From contig WELA01007202.1 of the NCBI GenBank assembly GCA_009602735.1, forward strand, positions 611,335 through 675,334: 64,000 nt of DNA. Reading direction: 5' to 3'. A program made the translations under genes and the position numbers. The first letter of the stretch is position 1, and every line of letters begins with the position of its first letter. Below, piece by piece: positions 43,185 through 53,740 of this stretch. Under the pieces are notes generated by a model, which had not been told where the DNA came from, made no database searches, and worked only from the letters and a program-made list of their open reading frames with translations. Source of the stretch: Mesotaenium endlicherianum (Eukaryota > Streptophyta > Zygnematophyceae > Zygnematales > Mesotaeniaceae).

Positions 43185-43913
43185 TGTAAGGTCATAGGTT
43201 TATAAAGTGCATTTTTGAGTTTCATTAAAGTATGTTTTGATTGTATAGTAGTGTAGAGTGCATTTTTGTGGTCATTTTGATAAAAAGTTCATCGAATTTG
43301 GTCAAGTATTGAGATACTTATGGATTTCCGAAGTTTAATCAACTTTAAGGTCGGTTGACGACTGTCCTTAATTCGCGGTGAGCGCGACCGTCGGATTGAC
43401 CGAAGCGTCGAGCGATCTGGCACGTCAGAATGAACTCAAACCTTCACGTAAGTTCGGCTGACGCGAAGTGCCGACTAGGTCGATTTACCTGGAAGTTTCG
43501 GTTTAGCCTGGCGCGTCTAAGATAGAATATTCTAGTAATGTCGATGCATGTATGTGGACGTCAATTCGGCCCGACACGTCAGATTAGACTGATCTGGCTT
43601 ACTCACGATTTGACAAACACTTACTTCGGAAAATCCGTAGCTTCCTCCTAGAGAGGAGCACTCAGGCAGAAAATTATAAATAGGCATAACTTCTTTGTTT
43701 CTTATCAGTTTTCAATTTTGTAAATTTCTACGGGTTTGTAATGACAAGGCCTTTCATCCTATGTCATATGTGAGCAGTTTCTTGCTACTCAAAATGCTGA
43801 GTAATTTTCCTAAGCTTTCTTAGTGATATGTCGCTGCACTCTTTGGTATGATTGCAACTAGTTCCTCCCCTCGTGAGTTACTACGCTTCCACTAGGGCAC
43901 TCCGCTCCTTTCA
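43185..43913 (+). repeat. Solo LTR of the R1 family
   Basis: This 729-bp TG...CA repeat is the reverse complement of the R1 LTRs. It is flanked by identical pentamers ATAAG (43180-43184 and 43914-43918). No internal element sequence adjoins it, so it arose by LTR-LTR recombination. Confidence 0.92.
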
Positions 43914-43918
43914 ATAAG

Positions 43919-44989
43919 GAAGTTCAAAGTTTCGTCAACAAAAGTTGGCCTCTACTACATCTTCAATATCTGAATCAGATGACCTCAGATTGCTCTAAAA
44001 GGTGTACTAGATTTTCCTGAATGGCAGAGTTCTACATAGAACAATTTATTTTTAATGTTCAGCAAGTGTTTCTTGAGTTGTTCGCATGCCAACTTCAGGC
44101 GTGCGACACCTGCCCACTTTGGCACGTGTGTAACTTTTACAACTTGGGTCACAACAAGTTTGTTATTATCAAACCACATAGATCACAGGGTCAGGATGAG
44201 GTGTATCAAGTTTCATTCAATTTGAGAATAACTGCAAGCCTGGGTGCTCTGCAAGATGGCCAATAAGATGGGCTCTATATGCTGGAAAATTGTCTCGTTG
44301 ACAGATGTTGAGTGTGCATTGAAAGTGGCATACAAGTGGCCACAGAGCTCAGATTCCACTGAAGCTTTAGCTACATGCTTTTCAAAGACATACCCACACC
44401 ATAAAATATTTGGAATTTGCAAATATTCCAAGAAATGTGGAGAGGCTAGCTTCAGGCGTGCGAAAAGTTACACCTGCCCACTTTGCACGTGTATAACTCA
44501 TGAAGGATTGGTTTAAACTTCATTTTTTTTGATAGAGTCATGTGGTACAAGGTCTAAAATAGGTGGACCAAGTTTGAACCCATTTGAGCTTTACCGGAGG
44601 CTGGGGTGCCATTTACCATGACAGGCAGTATATAGGCCAGAATGCTATTTTTCGCTCTTCGTGAACAAATGCACCCAATTGTGTAAAACTGCAATATCTT
44701 GTTGAATACAACTCAAAATGATCTGCAACTTTAGGTCAATCTTGATAACAAGCATAGGTACCTTAAACTGAAATTTTAGCTCATTCCGCTTTATCCGTCG
44801 CAAATGGCGCTATCAAGTACTCAAATGTCCCAAAAATAAAATTTTGTGTTTCATGTGGACACGCTTAGATTGAACACGACACTGTGCGTGAAAAGGTTTT
44901 GTTTGCTCATGCACATCTGGTGATCATGTTAACAAAATCTTTAATGTACTTCCATTCGTTCTTAACCCGCTTCCATTACGAGGGCTCTT
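43919..44989. repeat. Spacer with a diverged direct repeat
   Basis: About 44085-44250 and about 44448-44620 share CTTCAGGCGTGCGA, ACACCTGCCCACTTT, GCACGTGT, a GTATCAAGTTTCA/ACCAAGTTTGAA block and the GGGGTGC/TGGGTGC end. The two copies are about 360 bp apart and strongly diverged. They may be old LTR or promoter duplications of the retroelement relic that follows. No gene is recognised. Confidence 0.5.
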
Positions 44990-46040
44990 TTACCAATGAA
45001 TATTGGATCTGGCGAGGCCCTTACTTCTCTCTAAGTGTGGTATGCGCTACGTCCTTGTAATGATTGAGTACCTCACCAAGTTGATTGAATTGGTTAGCTT
45101 CCTCATAAGTCCAGTACTTACATCGCCCGCGCATTTACCGAGCGTATCTTGTGTCGGTATGGGGCGTGTGCTGAGGTTCTCACTCACCAAGAGTCCGGTA
45201 TTGAAGTGACGAGGCTGAGTTGCTTGATAAAAGTTTCATTGACCATTGCACCACCTCTCACGACCACCCTCAGGCTGATGGGCTCCTGGAGCGCATAGTC
45301 GAGACTGTTAAGCACATTTTGCACAATGATGCCCTCACGTGTGATGTGTTTGACAGGGATGTACACATCCCATGGCTTGCCATAAAGTATCGTTTCAGCA
45401 ACCAGGCGTCTTTGCGTGCTTAATCTCTGTATTTTTTGCAATATTGTTGAGAGTCCCTTCTTCCTACAGCCATTCGTAGCCGCGTCAGTGTGCCTATTCG
45501 GCTTAATGACCCTGATGTTTTGTGATGTTTCCTTAACAAACGCGATGTTTTGTTCCTTAAGCACATGCCTATTGCCACCGGCAACTTGCTAACTGCCCAG
45601 CATAGGGATACGGTTTCCTATGCTCGAGTGCGTAGTGGAGTGTACAAGCCTCGTATGGTCAAATTTGATGCCGAAGATTGTGTCTACTTGCAGCAAGAAA
45701 TGCGAGATACCCTGGATGTGCGTGCAGGTCCTATTATACAGCTAGTCAATATGGTTTTTTCCCGCTCGAGGGTTCCAATGCACGCACCATTTGTGAAGAC
45801 ATGAAGAACTGCGCACCTTGCCACTTGCCCAACATCCGTAACGAAGTTGACCCCCTGCAAGCCATAGTCCACCAAACTACGCTTGTTAAGGACGTGGGTC
45901 TCTTTGCTGCCCTGCTTTTATGTTGTTGTGCAATTGTTGGAATGCGGGTTGGCATTTGACTTGTTTGTCTCTCTCTTTGTCCCAGATTCTAGCAGGTGAT
46001 TGGATTAGCCCTTCGTGCAAACCAACACCTATAGCCAAGG
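44990..46040 (+). pseudogene. Decayed integrase-PHD retroelement (second copy)
   Basis: Several frames together give the pieces of the 1922-2827 protein in order. YVLVMIEYLTKLIEL (about 45050) resembles the integrase core start. LLDKSFIDHCTTSHDHPQAD with GLLERIVETV (45215-45310) parallels LLDRCFIDHRTTS...HPQADGLAEK. SGVYKPRMVKFDAEDCVYLQ (about 45633-45690) and NCAPCHLPNI (about 45806) match the same boxes. C-N-C-W-N-A-G-W-H-L-T-C and, after an intron-like or inserted CT-rich stretch, ILAGDWISPSCKPTP (45920-46035) correspond to the PHD finger. Frameshifts and stops make it non-functional. It shows that the PHD is a fixed part of this family. Confidence 0.7.
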
Positions 46041-48999
46041 ACCCCCTCATCTTCCCTTTTTCTCATTTTGTTTTCGCTTTCGTATTGTTTCCCCTTCGTC
46101 GCACGTGCAAGTGCCTCGCTCCTCGCTTGGTGGGAGCAGTCCTTGTTCGCTGGTGCTTGTGGGCTCCCTCTGCCGTTGCTCACCCCTGACGTTGCTAACG
46201 CGCTCCCACCGACTCCTCTTTTGTCGATGGCCGTGTCTCGTCCATGTCTTTAGCCCTCTGCTCGATCACGGATTTCTACCCAATGACCGTTCGTCACATT
46301 TACCATTTGGAGTACCTTTGGCCCAGGATTTCTTATCCTGGCTCGCCAGAGGTCGTCCTCTTGTCCATCGCTCCCAAGAACCCTCTCCTCTCTCCTAGAT
46401 CCTATCATTCAGCTTCTGCCTCAACCCCTCGCCTTCAGGTGGGGGGGGGGGGGTTCTTAGCTCATTTATGCTTTAGCTAGTAGTTGCCATCTAGTTGCTG
46501 AGTATCCAACTCGGAGAGCAATCCCTCCCTTGCGTGTGTCACTTGCTGTGAGATTTCTTTCTTGCCCTAGTATTACGAAGACCTAGCACCTGCCGACAGC
46601 CTCCGCTGCGACAGCTGTTATGCCCATCATTGTTGAGTCCTTTTGATGTCTAGTAATAGAATAGGAGGGTGGAGGGTTGGTGGTCTTATTGGCTGGTCGG
46701 GTTAGGGTGGTTGGTGAGGATGGTCTGGTATGTAGGCAGTGGTGGTGAACACTGGGACCCATGATCTGCTCACGAGGATCTGTTGTTGAGGAGCTGTGAG
46801 GCTCCCCCCAAGATCACGCGCTCATTCTCTACCTCCACACGTGTTGTTGCCGCCCCACATGTGGAGATCGACCCACGGGTTTGCTCCCCAGAAGGGTGGG
46901 CGCGGGTACCCCAGTTGGATGCCCCACGGTCCAAAGCTAGACTGCCACGTACCATAGGCGATCTTGACGGGTATGCCACTGTGGTCGCTAGGCGATATGG
47001 AGAATAACGAGTGTGGAGGAGTCGGGTTACATTTTGACTTGAGTCGTACGTACGTGTGTGTTCGTCTTTAGGTTTGTACCCTTTTGTACTGAAAGTACAC
47101 GTTGATTTATGTGTTATGACGCGATGACGCGTCATCTGTAGTGGTTAATATTATTTTGTTTCACTTTGCAGGAGCTAGGCATCGTTTGTGAAGGCACGTA
47201 ACTTAGGCCGCGAGCTAAAACCATTTCGATGATAGCTTTGTATGCTCAATTTCATGAGAGCGATCCTATTTTCTTCCTTTGTCGTGACTTAATGCTGATG
47301 TTGTTTGATTGTGCCTTTGTGCTTTCCTCCCTTCTACTGTAGGGTGCTCGTAATGCACGTCACAAAAGCACATTGAGTTGCAAAATCGCCCCTCTCTCTT
47401 GGCCATAACATTGCTAATCGGTGTTAATCTTCCTCGGTCTTGGTGCTATACTTCGCTAACCCGGATTTGTTTTGTACGTCCTTGTCCTAGCTTGTCACAG
47501 GTTCACATAACTCATTTTTTCTTTAGCCGATAGCTGCCCACCTGCCCAGTAGTGCTCAATTTAGACTCTTTCATACTTATTCGCTGTTGCAGCTAATAAG
47601 CTGTGGGATTCTCCCCCAAATAGGGGCACTTTTTACCCACAGCACATAGGTGAGTTGCTCAGTGTCCATCCTGGGGAGCACTCCCTCTCTTCCGTGTGTC
47701 ACTCGCTGTCAGAGTCCTTGCTTGCCCAAGTAGTACCGCACTCTGAGACTGGTCTACTGAAGATAGCCGCATTTTGAAGAGGTTTGTTTAAGGCGGGGAT
47801 GACCATTTCTCCGCCGGAGAGTGGGGGCCAGAGAACGGCATTCCTCGGCCTCACTCCGCCTCATCTTCGCTTAGTTACATGCAAATGAATGAAACACTGG
47901 CCAATCAAAATGCACCATTTAAGCAATTGTCAAATTTGCGATCCACCCAGAATAGACCACCTAATGCATTACATTCCAAACTCGCTTGCCGGCGACCATT
48001 TGCAAAAGGGAGAAGATACAGATTTTCAAAAGGAATTTGTTCTCGCTTATAAACGCGATCTGACATTCCTCTGAAAATCAAGATCCGATTTGCCTTTCAT
48101 AATTGGTCGCTCCAACCGCGGCTAGATTTGGTCGACATATTGCCGACATGGTGGCACAAGTCGCCGAGATTGTGCACGTGCGCGAATTGCACTTGAGGTG
48201 GTGGCCAAATTTACTCCTGGGCGGGAGAAAGTACAGGTTTTCAAGACTTCATTGGGGATGACCGCTTGCAGGGTTTTCCCTGCAAGGCCAGGACCCCAAG
48301 TGTCCAACCTACTCGGAGTGAAGCCTTGTGAAGCTTAAACCCAAAAGGGTATTAGCTACGGGCGCTTAACCGTTTTTCAAGCAGTTGAGTTGCTTGCAAG
48401 TAGATAAAAACTTAGAGTGCGCCCATCGAGTACTGGATGGCACAGAGGGCAACCCTCAATAATACTTGTATTGACTACGCTTGTGCAACTCCGTAAAAAC
48501 ATAATGGTGGTTTGATGATGCACACAGAGCTGATGAAGCAAAGAAAGCAATGATGGACTTTATGCAAGCCTAAGTGACATCCACATACTTGTATCCTCCC
48601 TCAATTGCGCAACATGCTCAAAAGCCATGTAAAATGTCTCGCGCGCGAAGCGCATGAAGTCCCGAAGCTTGACCTGGCGGGAACGGGTGTTAGCAGGAAA
48701 GTGCTCACATAACATCTAAAGCTAATAGCTTGCCACGCCCTACCCCAAGCGGCCCCCCTTGACACTAAGCACCGGCCAAAACTAGCACAGCACCAGCAAC
48801 AACGGCTAGGGCCGCTGCGGCGCGTCCGGAGCGGCGGCCATTTAAAATAGCCCGGGGGACAAGACCGTCCAAAGAAAGCACAATGCCAAGAACCGCCTGC
48901 TGCTACTGCTGCTGCACGAACCGATTGTGACGATCCTGATGAGCGCCGCAAGTACTTTAACTGGGGTGGCATACGCTGGTAGGGCCCTTTCACTAGACC
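46041..48999. other. Intergenic region with a diverged direct repeat; no gene seen
   Basis: The longest frames (46015-46398, 46783-47007, 48601-48993 minus) show no recognisable domain. A G13 run lies at 46441-46453. About 46490-46600 and 47648-47755 are diverged direct copies (GTTGCTGAGTRTCCA, GAGCAATCCCTC, CGTGTGTCACT, CTTGCCC.AGTA), possibly LTR remnants of a lost element. Confidence 0.5.
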
Positions 49000-49019
49000 T
49001 GGTTCATGAGCTCGCCTCT

Positions 49020-49640
49020 ACTGACCATAGAAAAGAGCAAGCAAGAGGCGGGCGGCTGCAGCACTGCAGTAGCCAGCCCGACCCGACTGAAGCAACAAAT
49101 GGGCAAGCAAGGGGCTGTCAGCCCGCCCCAAGCAAAGCAAGCAAGAGGCGGGCGGCTCCAGCACTCCAGCAGCCAACCTGTTTTGACTGAAATAAGAAAA
49201 GAGCAAGCAGGGGGTTGGCAACCCGCCCCAACAAAAGCAAGACAAGGGCGAGCGACTGCAACACTGTAGCAGCAAGCCCGCCCCAAATAAAGCAACACAA
49301 GGGCAAGCAAGGGGCTGTCAGCCTGCCCTGAGCAAGGCAAGCAAGAGGCGGGCGGCTCCAGCACTACAACAGCCAACCTGTTTCGACTGAAACATGAAAA
49401 GAGCAAGCAGGGAGCTAGCCCCAGCAAAAGCAAGAAAGGGGTGGGCGGCTGCAACACTGTAGCAGCGAGCCCGCCCCGATTAAAGCAACAAAGGAGCAAG
49501 CAAGGGGCTGGCAGCCCGCCTTAAGCAAAGCAAGCAAGAGGCGAGCGGCTGCAGCACTGCGGTAGCCAGTTATATTCGACTAAAGTCTCGATAAGGACGA
49601 ACAATCAAAAGGCTGGCAGTCCGCCCCGAGAAGGGCAAAG
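49020..49640. repeat. GC-rich tandem array related to the hAT minisatellite
   Basis: About six units of roughly 100 bp carry GCAAGCAAGAGGCGGGCGGC plus a CAGCACTGCAGTAGCCAGCC block alternating with GGCAAGCAAGGGGCTGTCAGCC. The reverse complement shares GGCTG.CAGCCCCTTGCTTGC with the array at 28420-31900. Three blocks (about 49028, 49136 and 49327) are near copies. Open frames across it are by-products. Confidence 0.85.
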
Positions 49641-51289
49641 GGCCACACACACACAAGCATGGCAAAAGCATCCTCACAACACCAACAGGCTAACAGTCTA
49701 CAGTCTTGAAAGTAGCAGCTGGTAGTAGGCATGGAAATGGATACCCAATAAGCCAACCAAAGACGCTATGAGCACAACGTGGCAGCACACAACAAAGGAA
49801 ATAATAGAGTAGGAAAACAGAAGAATTTTGTCTACAATCAAACACGATATTTATGACAAGGATAGTCTTGAAGCACAAGCCCTGAGCAAAGAACAACTGA
49901 CGAAGACCTACCCTTGAGGAGTAATCCCTGCTGAATGAAAGAAAAGCAACGAGGAAGATGCGGGATATGGCACCTGATACGCGTGCCCAGAAGAATTCGC
50001 ACGACAAGGGTGTAAGGGGTGCCAATTAAGCAGCTTAACTTCTTTGGCTAGGCTTGCCTCCCACGAGACACACACAAAAACAAAGTTGTAGAAAAACCAA
50101 GCTGGTAGCAAAAGTAACAACCTCCGAGCAACAACACACACGAGCCACATTTGCGCTCTATCACTGCAAGTTGCCAAATGGCAACTACACGTATCATATA
50201 GCACTCTGCGGCGAAGAGGAAAACAAGTGAAAGGATGACTAACAAGGCAGGGCAGGTGTGGCGGCAGTTGCACGAATAACTCAATGAAATAAGATGCATA
50301 GATTGCAAGTCAATAAACAAACAAAACAACCCCTCCAATGACATTGAAGGAGAGAGGGAGTAGGATGGATATGAACCTGATGAAGAGGCCACACGACGAC
50401 AGGCACAAGGGGTGCCTGCTTCTTCCTTTACACCTTTGCCTGCTTCATACAAGATATAAACACAACCACGTCGAGGTTGTAAAAGCAAGCAGCAAGTAGA
50501 TAAAGCATTGCAAAGCATAATGAGCCTATACATAACAAATAACATTCACAAAGAAAATAGTCACGCCTAACAATATACAATCAGGCCAGCAAGGAGCATT
50601 TAGTAAGATGTAGGTTCATAATCTGAACCCAAACTAAAAATAATAGGTGAAGAACATAAGCAGGATAAAGTACCAAGATTGAAGCTTTTTGGCGACGAGT
50701 TTCAAGAACAAACGGAAAAGGAAATTGACAGAGGCACGCCAGGTGTAGCGACAAATGCAAAGGGGCAAATGTACCTCATATAATCTGTCCACTGGAAAAA
50801 TATCAACCGCTCCGGCTCCTTGTGCTAACCTGTTTCAGAACACATTGAGCAAGTAAGATAGAACAAAGTAAGCACAGAGATCGCCAAAGAGGCACTAAAG
50901 AAGCAATAAGAAACAAATGAACATCTGAGGTATGCTATAGCTATCACTAGTGATACAACTCTAAAATGTTAAGTAGGAAATCGACAATACAAAGTACAAT
51001 AAAAGTAGTAACAAGCCAGCAAGGAAAGCTGCGAAAGGAGAATGAAGTAAGTTTCGATGAGCATAAATGCTGCAAAGTAAAGTCAAAAACAAAGGCGAGG
51101 CTGTTGAGTAGGTCTCGTGTTTCGCCTCAAAGTTGTTTGTGCCTGTGCAATGACTGAGTAGTTACAACTTGAAGCACATGGACGTGAGACAGTGGAAGCG
51201 GCATGCATGGCCTCCCAAATATTTGTCAAAAGTTGTAATACTTTTTTGTGTTCCCGCCGGTGCTACTTTTAATTTCAATCCCGTCAATC
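49641..51289. other. Unassigned sequence, possibly interior of a hAT-related element
   Basis: No gene is recognised. On the minus strand at about 50450-50390 there is a stretch (CTTGTATGAAGCAGGC...CACCCCTTGTGCCTGTCG) resembling 31117-31185 of element B (CTTGTGTGAAGCAGGGC...CCCCTTGTGCCTATCG). Next to the related array, it hints at an inverted, decayed hAT copy. Confidence 0.4.
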
Positions 51290-51468
51290 GACGCCAAATT
51301 CGAACTCACAAGTTAAAGAATTTGTGTGGAGCCTCACGTGCACGTGTTGAGGCGTTTTGGGTGGCGGGCACAAGGGAACAAATTTTTGTTTGCTTAGTCG
51401 TGCAAACGACTCAGTTCGATTGATTGAGCGTACAAATGTAGGCCAATTTGGCGAACGGCGTGTCCTTG
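51290..51468 (+). mobile_element. hAT-family copy F, right end only
   Basis: The segment ends ...GCGAACGGCGTGTCCTTG at 51468, a degenerate version of the ...GCGAACGGCGTAACCCTG end of copy A. A GTGGCGGG box and GAGCGTACAAATG precede it, as in the right arms of A and B. The following octamer is AAGTCACG. No left terminus with that octamer was found. Confidence 0.5.
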
Positions 51469-52047
51469 AAGTCACGTTAAAGTCACCCTTCTTTGTTGAT
51501 GGTTCACACACTTGTAACGCGGTTTAGTGCAACGACCTCAATCTGATGAGTTATCACATGGCCAAAGTTGATGAAGCTCACCGTGAATTGGGGGCCACAA
51601 TAGCAGCTGTATCTAGAATCCTGGTTATTATGTCAGGTATTCCAAGAGGCATTCGCACCACCACGCAGAGCAAAGGGACACGAAGTCCCCCGAAAATCAT
51701 TAATAACGAGGTCAAAATTATGGGGCAACCCACCTTGAGATCTGGCATAGCTTAAAATCCATAATACCGGGGTCCGTCGACCAATTGGATTTTTCAACGA
51801 AGCCAAATCGGCCCGTCTGGTATGATTTTGGTCATTCTGAGCGACTCGAATGCATTTTGTGATGGAAAGATGCCAAAATCCTCCGACGCTTCTCGCCAAT
51901 CCAAGCAAAAAGGTACTCGTGCATGAATCGCTGTGTTTTCCGGCCGACTGCGCCCGATACGTTGCTATATGACATCCACTGTGGAGGTGTAGTTGGTAAT
52001 TAGAAATGGTTTGGCATCATGCTTTGGAGATTATGACGCGGTATGTC
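51469..52047. other. Spacer; no gene seen
   Basis: It contains one stretch (about 51800-51840, GCCAAATCGGCCCGT...GGTCATTCT) shared with about 25693-25735. The frame at 51546-51755 has no recognisable domain. Confidence 0.5.
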
Positions 52048-52767
52048 TGTAATGAATCAGTATATTAGTGGATATAATATTCATTTAAATCTAATAGTTA
52101 ATTAAGTTCAGCCTGCTGAACTTTAGTTATTAGTCAGTCTGCTGGACTTTACATAATTATCAATTTAATGACTCGGCCGAAAGCAGCAGGCTGAAGTCAA
52201 CTTAAGTCAGCTCGCTGACACATTCTTTGACAGCCAGCTGACTTCCGTGCTCGGTAGCAGCAAACTGCCTTGATATGCATCTAAGTACGACATGCTAGAT
52301 GAATGGCCAGATGACATCCCCATGATGGATGGCTATTCGGGATGATGGGAGATGGCGGTGGATTTGGTTAACCGAGGTCCTACCAACGTGGTTAACTCCC
52401 GGGTAGGCGGTGCCATCGCACTGACCGTTGAACAGTAAACTCATTCCATGTACATATGCTAGGCATTGCTCTCGAGTTCCACATTCGGAAACGAGACCAA
52501 CTCTCCTGTACAGCTTGCTGAGAGTGATCTGAATCCAAGGCGAGAAGCCATTGATACGCACTGTCTTCTAACCTTGCTTATGTATGAGTTTACTGATTTG
52601 CATTATTGATGCTAGTTTACTCGCATTTGACTTACGAGTACTATTCATTGCTAGTGTAGTGTCCTTTGCCGTTTAACCGATTAACGGAAATTGCCATCAA
52701 GATTACTTGCTGATATAAAGATCTTCATTAATTGTTAATCGCTTATTTGGTAAGTCAATTCATTTCA
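52048..52767 (+). repeat. Solo LTR, family LTR2
   Basis: This 720-bp TG...CA repeat is flanked by identical pentamers ATGTC (52043-52047 and 52768-52772). It is homologous to 24031-24733 and to 10279-11039. No internal sequence is present. Confidence 0.92.
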
Positions 52768-52772
52768 ATGTC

Positions 52773-53361
52773 GATGTTCTCCGACATCGGCGTTTTGTCT
52801 TCGGTTAATGATACTTTTTGTGTCATTAAATTCAATTCCGACATTGTTGATGAGCCTCTACAACAACATCCGGCAAATTTATTTTGTCACTTTAGAGATG
52901 GCTGGTGAAAATGAAGTCATGGAGAGTGTTCGATGTCGATTCTTGACGTCGACGTCAAATACCACCAGCTTCCGACGGTTAGGAGGAGACCCCGTACAGC
53001 GTCATGCAGAGGGCTCGTGCGCACAAGTTTAGGCCGGCTATGAAGATGATCCAAGCCCATGTGAGGTACAACCGTTGTGAAGATACACCGTACGACAACA
53101 AGTGCCTCGGCTTTGACTGCTTACAGAACCTTAGTCTCAATATTCACGTCTTGAAATTACACTAAAATTACACTCACTACAAACAGCGTCCAAATTTGTT
53201 TTAGGAGCCCCACTTCTTTTAGCTGCATGGAATAATTTGTGTTAGCTTCATGACGAGGATGGCGTTGAGCTGTTGGCGTCAAAGTAAGTACTTGCTATAC
53301 ATATTTTCAGCAATGAAGGTTAGCAGCAACTCTTCTTTCTCTTTGGCACCCCTTAAAGGCG
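52773..53361 (+). other. Possible exon sequence of unknown identity
   Basis: A plus frame near 53010-53130 reads RARAHKFRPAMKMIQAHVRY and continues NRCEDTPYDNKCLGFDCL. It looks protein-like but stops soon after. A frame at 52898-53032 starts MAGENEVMESV. No family is recognised, and intron boundaries are unclear. Confidence 0.25.
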
Positions 53362-53740
53362 ATGGCTGGCACGTTTTCTTTCCAAATGAATCCCAATATG
53401 TCAATCACCAGTTTAAAAGGCATACTGCAAACATTCTTATGGGACATAAGAGTTGAGTGGCTTGTAAAGATCAGTTCCTTTGAGGACCTTGACCTCGAAC
53501 TGAAGTGCCTCAAGGAGAAGAGGGACAGGCATATGAACAAGTTGGAGCCTCTCACAGATAGGGAGTATGATGTTCTTTGCAAAATGATGGAGGAAAAAGA
53601 AGCGGAACGCCATGAACTAAAGGATAGGCGAGACAGGGCTTAACCACTCATAGATGACATCGAAGACTGCAAAGAGGAATTGCAAGAATTTATACCCACT
53701 GTCCGCAGGCTAGAACTACGACACCATCGGTGGCTCCAAG
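53362..53740 (+). pseudogene. Coiled-coil exon with an in-frame TAA
   Basis: The plus frame runs SSFEDLDLELKCLKEKRDRH, then LTDREYDVLCKMMEEKEAE and LKDRRDRA. TAA at 53641-53643 follows, and the same frame continues PLIDDIEDCKEELQEFIPT and RRLELRHHRWLQ up to a donor (AAG|GTATGTTC, 53741). Continuation after the stop suggests CAA to TAA change. Heptad-like charge spacing predicts a coiled coil. Function is unknown. Confidence 0.4.

Noticed and set aside
46015-46398. 128-codon frame as a gene
   Set aside because: S/P/L-rich composition, no domain, overlapped by frames in other phases, and it follows directly on the decayed PHD integrase.
48601-49499. Minus-strand frames rich in Cys/Leu/Arg
   Set aside because: They overlap the GC-rich tandem array and show the same repeat-driven composition.
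49966-49973. GCGGGATA as the right-hand duplication of hAT copy D
   Set aside because: It is not preceded by a CCCTG terminus, so the match is chance.
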